Shown here piece by piece: positions 44,253 through 50,983 of a stretch of 50,983 nt of DNA. The notes under the pieces were generated by a model. It saw only the letters and a program-made list of their open reading frames with translations, searched no databases and was not told the DNA's origin. A program made the position numbers and the translations under genes. Numbering within the stretch: position 1 is the first letter of the stretch; every line of letters starts with the position of its first letter. This DNA comes from Chara braunii (taxonomy: Eukaryota; Streptophyta; Charophyceae; Charales; Characeae): NCBI GenBank assembly GCA_003427395.1, contig BFEA01000574.1, forward strand, positions 454,745 through 505,727, written 5' to 3'.

Positions 44253-45030
44253 CAGTTTGTCACAGACGCTCTGTTTGTTGAGGATTCAGCTTCCTGATGA
44301 AGCGGTCTGTCACAGCCCCCCGTCTGTTGTCCTCTTCTCCCTCCCTGCCAAGGGTGGGTTTACCGGGCAGTTCTATTTGACGATAAATAGGACAGGGCGG
44401 TTGCTGGTGATGATGTGCTATTTTGCATCTTTATGGTAGCACAGCTCTGCGATCTGTTTTGGAGCCACCAGAACAGGGTGAGGTTTCCCCATACGAGGTT
44501 ATGAGTGTGAGTGTGAGTGTGAGTGGGTGAAAGGTTGAAAACTAACCACCCTTGTTCATTGTCATTTTCCCTCACGAGTGCATGCGGTCACTTCTGTGTG
44601 ACCACATGCGCCTGCGTGTGCGTGTGCATGGATAGATTGCATGGGAGGCGTAGGGAGGGAGGGGTTTCGCGACGGTGTATATTGTGCGGCCATATCGCTG
44701 TGCGCTCCTTTAGAACAAACTGAATGGAAAATAACAAGATATTTTACCATCCCTGGGGATTAATAACCACTTTGACCACTTTGCAGGTCTTGGTCATGCA
44801 TCCCGAGTCCTGCCCAACCTTCTGAGGTGTGTGCATTGTGTGGGGAAAGAGGAGAACGCAAAATGATGTTGTGGAGCAAGCAGAGTGATGGCGGGGGTCT
44901 ACTGAGTCGTACTGACGTATGAGTATTAGGCAGAGAAACAAAAGAAACAGAAAAACACACACACCCTGGCATTGCATGCATGGACAAGGCCAGCTTCTTA
45001 TAGCAAGGCAGGGCAGCAGGGTTGATACGC

Positions 45031-45058
45031 AGGGGGGAGGGGGGGAGGAGGGGGGGGC
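45031..45058 (+). repeat. G-rich tract with quadruplex potential
   Basis: Runs of six, seven and eight G separated by A or AGGA. It meets the usual four-run requirement when the long runs are split. It lies about 60 bases before the chimeric segment. Confidence 0.6.
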
Positions 45059-45117
45059 CAAACGACAAGTCAGGGAGGGTACCGTAGTCAAACAGACCCT
45101 CGTTGTGACACGTTCGT

Positions 45118-45212
45118 GATGAAGGGAAGCATGGGCATCACGTTCCCGTGAAGATGGTGGTGCTACCATACAGAGCAAAGGCACATGGACGTGCAGGTGG
45201 GCGGGGGCTGCA
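45118..45212. repeat. 95-bp segment repeated at 46843-46937
   Basis: From GATGAAGGGAAGCATGGG to GGGGGCTGCA the sequence is the same as at 46843-46937, where the first base is N. Divergence starts abruptly after CTGCA. Next to a synthetic adapter this is most simply a mis-join. Confidence 0.85.
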
Positions 45213-45231
45213 CGTCCATGTGCCTTTGCTC
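45209..45231. repeat. 23-bp exact inverted copy of 45173-45195
   Basis: The sequence is the reverse complement of 45173-45195 and runs directly into the adapter at 45232. The fold-back plus adapter indicates a library chimera, not a genomic palindrome. Confidence 0.85.
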
Positions 45232-45269
45232 CTGTCTCTTATACACATCTAGATGTGTATAAGAGACAG
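45232..45269. other. Nextera mate-pair junction adapter (artefact)
   Basis: CTGTCTCTTATACACATCT (45232-45250) is followed directly by its reverse complement AGATGTGTATAAGAGACAG (45251-45269). This 38-base palindrome is the two joined Tn5 mosaic ends produced on circularisation in Nextera mate-pair libraries. It is not organismal sequence, and the flanks 45231 and 45270 need not be neighbours in the genome. Confidence 0.97.
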
Positions 45270-46590
45270 CCCTCAGCCTCACGCTCGTTACACACCCCCA
45301 GTTTTTAACATTTTCTCCCTCTGCAATAACTCAATTCAGAATCTGCATTGACGCCAGCAAGGGGACGTAACTTTTGGTCAAAGGCCCGAAACAGGGGTCA
45401 AAAGTCATGTCCTAAGTCTGAGAAAAGCCTGGGCGAAGGCCTAACGCCAAGGGGTACCCAGGGCTGGGCCAAAAACAGCGTTCAAAGGCCCTACGAGCGG
45501 CAGTTGACTCTAGGAAAGTCAACGGTCAACCCCAGCACGGGATTGCAGGCCCAAAGGTCAAAGTCAACCCGTTGGTCATCCACGGCTGTAGATCAGATGC
45601 ATATCATTGGTCGTCTGCAGGTATCCCAAAGAATCTGGTCCAAGTTTGACACGTGGGAAATCTGCAACGGCGCAGCATCCAGGCCATTGGCCTCTGATTG
45701 ATCTGGGCTTTCTTTTCAGAACCGGACTGCTGCCGTTGTTGCAGCTGTTGGAGAGGATTCAAAAATGGCCTCCTACTGCCGGTGGGCAGCGAATACCTCG
45801 AACCTCTGCCCTTGACTGCCTGCTGGACTTTGGCAAGCGCAGGCCTTTCAGGGCCGGTCCGGTTGGCCCAACGGTCCAAAAAATTTACGGCGAGAATTTT
45901 TGGGGTTCCCCCACTCACGGGAAAATCGCCTGGGGACCCCAATTTTTTTTTCGGAATTTCTTCAAAATGGGGTGCAACCGGATCCTCTAAAATGGACACC
46001 GGACCTGGATATTCAGACCCGGACTGTCTGGATCGGGATCCGGACGTCCGGTTAACAACCATGAAAAAAATCCTTGTCAAGTTTCATCACGTGAGCAAAA
46101 TATGGTTCACATTTAACAAGAAGTCAGATCCCGGGTCTTCACCTGAATACAACCCACCCTGATCATGAATGTATACAAGCTATCTTTCCGGTCCTATACA
46201 GTCACGATGAGGGTGTGTTGTGTTCGAGGGAAGACAGTGGTTCATCTTTGATATTCTGGTTGGTATCATGTGTGCGGCATACTAGTTCATCTTTGTCTTA
46301 CTTTGCTGTGTTGTCATATTGGCCATTGCAAAGGCTTATAGAGAACTTGTTCTTACATGAAAATATCAACGTGTGTTTCATCCGCGGAGGAAGAGAAACT
46401 AAGGCGTGCGCGGACTGACAAATTGGAACTACTCTTGACTGACTGTGCCTCTAATAAGGGTCAGGTGCATTCACAAGTCTTACTGTGAATGGATCCTTGT
46501 GTTTGTTCTACCATTTGTGTGTGTGTACGCATGCTTGTGAGTCCTAGTGTATGTTCTGCCGTCTGTGTGTGTTGTAGATTTTCAGCACAA

Positions 46591-46658
<68 letters not shown>

Positions 46659-46842
46659 GTTAAAGCACCCCAAATTCTCATTCTCATTTCCTCCACAAAT
46701 CATAACAAACCATCCATAACAAAAACGACAATATAATAGAAAATGCAAGGTTGGCCACATTTGTGTGGTTCAGCGCCAAGTGCCCACATCCATCTGCCGC
46801 CGAAGCGGCACACTTGCACATATACACATATACATATGTTTT
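45270..46842. other. Non-coding stretch after the adapter
   Basis: Frames at 45348-46162 are open but carry no recognised motif on either strand. Palindromic CCGGAT/ATCCGG words lie near 45969-46050. It contains (GT)n at 46595-46657. The single N at 46843 marks a join. Confidence 0.4.
46595..46657. repeat. (GT)n microsatellite
   Basis: Perfect dinucleotide run of about 63 bases. Confidence 0.95.
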
Positions 46843-47056
46843 NATGAAGGGAAGCATGGGCATCACGTTCCCGTGAAGATGGTGGTGCTACCATACAGAG
46901 CAAAGGCACATGGACGTGCAGGTGGGCGGGGGCTGCAGGTGGGTGGGGGGTGGGGGCGCACAAGGAAATAGGAAGATAACCAACGGGGGCCAGTCAGGTT
47001 GTCCCACTCCACCAAGAGACGGGAGCCCCGCCCCCCAAAAGGTTGCAATATGCCCG

Positions 47057-47330
47057 CTACGCGCGTAAAAAAGTGCCGAAAGAAAAGCTCACGGTTGCTG
47101 CATCCAAACGCACGAGACTCGGGTGCCGTGCCCAATGCTGCGAAAAGCACTCCAGCCCTCTCTTACTCAAAGTCGACCGAACCACTTTTTTGGACCAGTC
47201 GATCCTAATCACCAACCTAAGAGCCTCCTTGACCAAGGCGTGCAACTGCTGCAGTGGAACGACCTCCCCTCGCCAGTAGGTGGCATTTCTAGTCTTCCAA
47301 ATCGTCCACAATATCGCTCCACGGATGTAG
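47057..47330 (-). pseudogene. C-terminal end of a LINE-type ORF2
   Basis: On the minus strand: RGAILWTIWKTRNATYWRGE, then LHALVKEALRLVIRIDWSKK, ending FGTFLRA and a stop at 47057. The WTIWKTRNA motif is typical of the region just after the zinc-binding domain (zf-RVT) at the C terminus of plant LINE reverse transcriptases. Upstream of 47330 the sequence changes abruptly. The matching upstream part, including the zinc-binding domain, is at 48958-49328. The two pieces share an exact 49-base segment (47279-47327 and 48958-49006). Confidence 0.65.
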
Positions 47331-48146
47331 TAGTTTAACTTTATCAACGATGCCATTCAATGGTACAAACATACAAAGCCACACCAATCTTACGGGAAAC
47401 AAGAGAAGAGAAAGGAGAGGGAAAAGCAGGGAATGGAGAAGGGAAGAGAAGAAGAAAGGAGAAAGGAAAGAAATCAAGCCAGTGGTAAACTGAAGTAAAA
47501 AACACGAACACGACTTCATTGAGCAAAAAACATCGTGAAATGGCTCCTGTCAAAACGAATGCTGGGCATCCGTGCGGCGTACGACCCTACCGGTTTCATC
47601 TGGTCGCCGTACCAGAATCATCAGGCGTCTTTTGTCGCCGCTTACCACTAAAGCTACTAGATATAGAGAAAGACCTCACAGAAACCTGCCTACTAACAAT
47701 TGGTATCGGTAAAAACAAGGCAAAGCATGAAGAAAGTTATAGAAACCGGTTAGATTCGTACCAACACTAAAGACTGCACTTCTATGACAAAACACCGCCG
47801 CCGACATCCGCGCTCAGGACTAAAAACATTGTACTCAACCAATACAGAAAAACACCGACAACTTCTCCTTGAATTCAGCAGGTAAACGGTTCAAATCCCT
47901 TCCGTCCAGGCCAACGACTCCTCACGGCCAATTCGCTTTACAGAAAAAAATACCTGCTGACAGCTCTTATTCACTGTAACCGGTCCCTGGTTCGAAGCCT
48001 CCCAAACCTTCTATGGGTTAAACATTCTTCTTGAATCCAGGGCCCAGAAGCCATGGCCCTAAATCGGACCCAACACATCAGCACCGGAAGATCCCATCTT
48101 CTGATTTCCAAACCTTTAAATCCCACACCGCACAAACTTCAATCCC
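47331..48146. other. Non-coding stretch between LINE end and RT fragment
   Basis: It includes a purine-rich GAAGGGAAGAGAAGAAG tract (47400-47475). No gene is recognised. Confidence 0.4.
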
Positions 48147-48755
48147 CTACGAATCAAACAATCTATCCCAAGAAGTAAGAAAGGGAACCCAATAGGCCCA
48201 GCATCCGCTACACTTTCGTGAAAAGTTGACCAAGCAAGAGTCAAAATAATTATCCGGGTAACCGCGGCGCCAAAGCTCAATCTTCAGAGACACCAAAAAG
48301 GACAATTCCGCACCCTGTACAGTAGTAAACGTCCGAGCTCGGTGAAGAAAAGAACAGATAACAGCCAGTTTCTGTTGCCTACTGGAGTTGGAACTAAAAT
48401 CTTGCAGGCTCTGAAAAACAAGCTCACCATCAGCAACGCATCTCTGATTTTTGTGTAGTGCCACACATTCAATGTTTCTCTCACGGTTCATCAGCCGACA
48501 ACCCAAAAAATCCCAGCTATCGCCCTGGTTGGTCTGTTCTAAACTAAGATTCTCGTCATAACAGCCACGAAATCGTTCCAACAATTTGGTACCATTAGCA
48601 AAAGATTTCTCATTATTCTTTTCACAGACAACGAACACAGACACATCATCAACTAGCCAAAATCCGCGAAATCGTTTCACATCACATCCCAAAGACGACA
48701 GGAAGAGGAACTCGTTATAAGCGCATAAGAGGCACGCCAAGGCAGGGCTCGTCGA
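48147..48755 (-). pseudogene. Reverse transcriptase fragment of unclassified retroelement
   Basis: On the minus strand: GKSTSPALACLLCAYNEFLFL (RT region around the conserved G...SP), then RGFWLVDDVSVFVV with the catalytic DD at about 48644-48651, SWDFLGCRLMN, then SSNSSRQQKLAVICSFLHRAR. The VDD box and the late S.....K...I..FLHRA pattern recall Penelope-like or other unusual RTs more than gypsy. The N-terminal RT part is missing because the frame enters LINE sequence at about 48755. The stop is at 48147. No endonuclease is visible. Confidence 0.5.
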
Positions 48756-49328
48756 TTTTCCACGGATGGCCTCGAGAAGGTAGCATTCCGAAGGAAACAA
48801 ATCAGAAACCACAGAACCCAAAAGAATAGCTTCGTCCGTCCACGCAGCATTCAACCGGCCAGAACAAGGGGATTGATCTCGCCACCAGCGCCAGAAGGGC
48901 TGTAGTGCAACACAGCCTACCCACATATGAGCCAAATCCTCCATAACATACCCAGCTGGTGGCATTTCTAGTCTTCCAAATCGTCCACAATATCGCTCCA
49001 CGGATGGCCTCGAGAAGTTAGCATTCAGAAGGAGACAAATCAGAAACACAGAACCCAAAAGAATAGCTTCGTCCGTCCACGCAGCAGCCAACCGGCCAGA
49101 ACAAGGGGATTGATCTCGCCACCAGCGCCAGACGGGCTGTAGTGCAACACAGCCTACCCACATATGACCCAAATCCTCCATAACATAGCCAGCTGCACAA
49201 CGTCTGCAAAACGGATACCACGTCGCACGCGACGATAAACCCATGAGGCAGTGGGGACCGCCACGTGCATTGTGAGCCACAATATCCCAGTGTGCTTTGG
49301 AACCGGCAATGCAAGAAGGGTAATCCAA
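48756..49328 (-). pseudogene. LINE ORF2 zinc-binding (zf-RVT) region, partly duplicated
   Basis: The minus-strand frame begins MDYPSCIAGSKAHWDIVAH, then CRRC...EDLGHMWVGCVALQPVWRWW, the zf-RVT pattern (Cys-x2-Cys ... His-x4-Cys). The stretch 49000-49194 is followed by an extra, slightly different copy at about 48761-48957, out of its natural position, joined through the 49-base WTIWKTRNA segment. The natural continuation of the first copy is the LINE end at 47057-47330. Two LINE copies, collapsed or nested, would explain this. Confidence 0.6.
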
Positions 49329-49335
49329 AAGCTCT

Positions 49336-49445
49336 TCAATCTAGGCTGAAAGAGGCCTATGTGCATTATCGCATACGCTTCAATCTAGGCTGAAAGAGGC
49401 CTATGTGCATTATCGCATACCCCTTTATAAATCGCATACCCCTTT
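49336..49445. repeat. Short tandem duplications
   Basis: A block of about 43 bases starting CTTCAATCTAGGCTGAAAG is present twice head to tail (about 49337 and 49380). It is followed by repeats of ATCGCATACCCCTTTAT. Confidence 0.8.
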
Positions 49446-49462
49446 ATGCAGTGGCGAGCGTC

Positions 49463-49465
<3 letters not shown>

Positions 49466-49507
<42 letters not shown>

Positions 49508-49518
49508 TTNGNTCGTGT

Positions 49519-49558
<40 letters not shown>
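49466..49558. repeat. Two poly-T tracts with ambiguous bases
   Basis: Runs of about 40 and 36 T flank GTTNGNTCGTGTCCC. The N residues at 49510 and 49512 and the run lengths make this a low-quality join. If the strand is minus, it could be a retroposon poly-A tail. Confidence 0.85.
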
Positions 49559-49559
<1 letters not shown>

Positions 49560-50483
49560 ATTGCCTGGCCGAGGAGAGGTCGCAGAAGTCTCTTACGTTT
49601 TTCATCCAAATTCAATGAATGGTCTTTATTGCTGTATTTGGAGAAAAGATACCCCAAGCACAGCTACCATGACCCCCTATGCTCTATTCGCGCGTGAAAA
49701 AGATAGTGGGGCTTGCAATACTGTGCCCCGTCCGGGGCCATTCATCTTGCAGGACGAACCTGACCCGGGCGCTGTGTTAAACCACCAATACCTTTCGGAG
49801 CAGTGCTCCGAACCGTGTTTTTTTTCCGGATCCCGAACCTGGCTGAACTTCCAGATGATGCTCTCGAAAAAAACAAATAATTGATGAAGGCCTCTATTTT
49901 GCACCCTTCCTCTGGAAATTTCTTCTTTTTTTTTTCTTTTTTTTTTTTTGGGAAAAGTGAGGAGTCCAATTATCATGAAAATATCCATGAGGCCGGGAAT
50001 TCCTCACAAACAACCCGGAAAAAGGAACTGTCACCTCTGGGATATTGACCCAGGAGCAGAAGTGGGTTTCCCCAACACCACTTGGCCATGCCAACAACAA
50101 AACAGGCCCAAAAGAGCATCAGGCAAAATCCAACAAAACGCAGGGTGCACTATCCTGCAAAAAAACGAACAAAAGAAATTACCCTAAACTGACAGGCCTA
50201 CTCTGCCAGAGGGACCAACCAATGAACTTATACCAAACAACAAACAGGCCACAAAAAGCAACATGCAAAACTAAAGTCTACCAACCCCTACTTCCTACTC
50301 GGGGGTAACGCCCCCTTCAACCCCCTGCCTAACACGCCAGGGCGGACCCTAGGTCCTTCTACCTCTGGACACTCTCCAAACCCGCCACACCCCTAGCTTC
50401 ATGCTGCGGAAGGTTAACCGAGTGCCCGGCCTGCTGTTGCAGAGTACTATATCTATGGGAGTAGGCCAGGCATCTGTATTTCA
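49559..50483. other. Non-coding stretch
   Basis: No protein motif is recognised. T/A-rich tracts lie at 49920-49950. The frames at 49948-50308 have no stop for a while but are Lys/Asn/Gln-rich without a pattern. Confidence 0.4.
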
Positions 50484-50540
50484 GCTATCCACTTTTCACG
50501 GAGGATAGCAGACCTTATTGGTGGTAGCAATCGCGTTGAG
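50484..50540 (+). CDS. Possible small exon between splice signals
   Basis: TGTATTTCAG before 50484 and GAG|GTAAGA after 50540 frame an open stretch reading AIHFSRRIADLIGGSNRVE in one phase. The splice consensus is good but the piece is too short to identify. Confidence 0.15.
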
Positions 50541-50983
50541 GTAAGATGCTTTCTTTTTGTTTATTTTTTTTTTCGCTATTCTCCTCTTTCTTTCGTTTCC
50601 CTTCCTTGCTGGTACCGTGTAGCAGGATGGGACTTCTCTCCCGGACAGCCCTGCACCCGCTACCGACCGGTCTGCAGGTCGTTGCTGCGGACGGAGCGAG
50701 TGTGGTCGCCCGGTGGGAGGGCGGAATGGTCGTCTGGCGGCGGGGCGGGGAAGAAGACGCCGGCGTGCACACGTAGCTCGCTGTAGGGCGAATGGCGGGA
50801 TGGCGGGGGAGGGCTGGCATGTGGGCAGGGATCGTGGGAGCGGGCAGCGAGCGGGAGGCGGGCTGGCGGGCTGGCGGAGCGGGGAGGCGGGTGTGTGTGG
50901 ATTGCGGGCTGGCAGAATTGCGGGCTGGCGGAGCGGGAGTGGCAGACCGGCAGCGAGGGCGCGCGCGCGCGCGCGCGCGCGAG
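50541..50983. other. GC-rich tail with GGCGGGCTGG-type repeats and (GC)n
   Basis: After a T-rich stretch the sequence becomes very G/C-rich, with GCGGGCTGGCGG units repeated around 50860-50935 and a GC run at 50958-50981 at the window edge. No gene is seen. Confidence 0.6.

Larger units (their letters stand above)
40892..45117. other. Non-coding stretch with microsatellites
   Basis: No protein motif is recognised in any frame. It contains (TAA)n at 41380-41417, a TGGCAGCGCTTCCGCA box near 42046 (the reverse complement of the LTR B hairpin box), short CTTGCCCA repeats at about 42296-42318, (GT)n at 42502-42560, (GC)n then (AG)n at about 44196-44249, and GTGAGT repeats at about 44504-44526. 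The box near 42046 suggests another minus-oriented LTR of the B/D kind around here, but its boundaries are not visible. Confidence 0.4.

Noticed and set aside
45232-45269. Natural palindrome or transposon end
   Set aside because: It is exactly two joined Tn5 mosaic ends as used in Nextera mate-pair libraries.
45348-46162. Overlapping ORFs on both strands of 117-158 codons
   Set aside because: All are open in GC-rich sequence without recognisable patterns, and the region is next to an assembly artefact.
46461-46760. ORFs over the GT microsatellite
   Set aside because: Alternating Thr/His or Cys/Val runs come from the dinucleotide repeat.
49403-49697. Phe-rich frames over poly-T with N bases
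   Set aside because: Low-complexity homopolymer and ambiguous bases, not coding.

Overview
This is repeat-dominated nuclear DNA of a large eukaryotic genome. I see no ribosomal RNA, tRNA, CRISPR or bacterial operon, and no complete host gene. The features that can be supported are LTR retrotransposons at several stages of decay, non-LTR reverse transcriptase debris, microsatellites and long low-complexity tracts. The style of the gypsy Gag-Pol relic at 2.5-5.5 kb, and primer binding sites matching a tRNA-Asp 3' end, suggest a streptophyte, perhaps the charophyte alga Chara. That assignment is inference from memory of such elements, not a search.

Layout. (1) 1-2513: non-coding, one possible small exon. 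(2) Element A, 2514-5500 (+): a Ty3/gypsy gag, protease and reverse transcriptase relic with several in-frame stops, cut off inside the RT. (3) Element B, 5501-23150 (+), inserted into A: a very long LTR (5501-10858), most of it repeated at 11010-15060, then a primer binding site (14950-14967), two successive gag-like genes without pol (15140-17050), an array of GNRA-tetraloop hairpins (17877-18318), and a second LTR copy from 18771 that is broken at 23150 and contains an assembly gap (20247-20436). (4) Element D, from 23151 rightward (-): the terminus of a related LTR in opposite orientation, then a 16-member hairpin array with an invariant AACTTA loop (25855-27051). (5) Element C, about 30243-34803 or beyond (-): tRNA-Asp primer binding site at 34781-34798, a tandem series of four diverged copies of an unrecognised protein module, then a gag pseudogene with zinc knuckle and no pol. 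An intact 234-codon ORF of the same module lies just upstream of the LTR terminus (35292-35996), and a more distant candidate is at 40169-40891. (6) 41-46.8 kb: mostly non-coding with microsatellites, plus an exact Nextera mate-pair junction adapter at 45232-45269, so this part is chimeric. (7) 47.0-49.4 kb (-): LINE-type C-terminal fragments, partly duplicated and joined to an unrelated reverse transcriptase fragment. (8) 49.4-51 kb: poly-T, low complexity and GC-rich sequence.

The most interesting signal is that B, C and D look like related large, pol-less, gag-bearing retrotransposons with very long LTRs, comparable in layout to plant LARD elements. They appear to carry two uncharacterised layers: a small protein module (consensus around an [IF]PY[EKQ] motif, a hydrophobic strand pair ending D-[VLI]-R, and a PPxP...W motif), and arrays of short RNA-like hairpins repeated every 50-110 bp. 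In the hairpin arrays the loops are conserved while the stems vary in compensating ways. All family assignments come from motifs read by eye.
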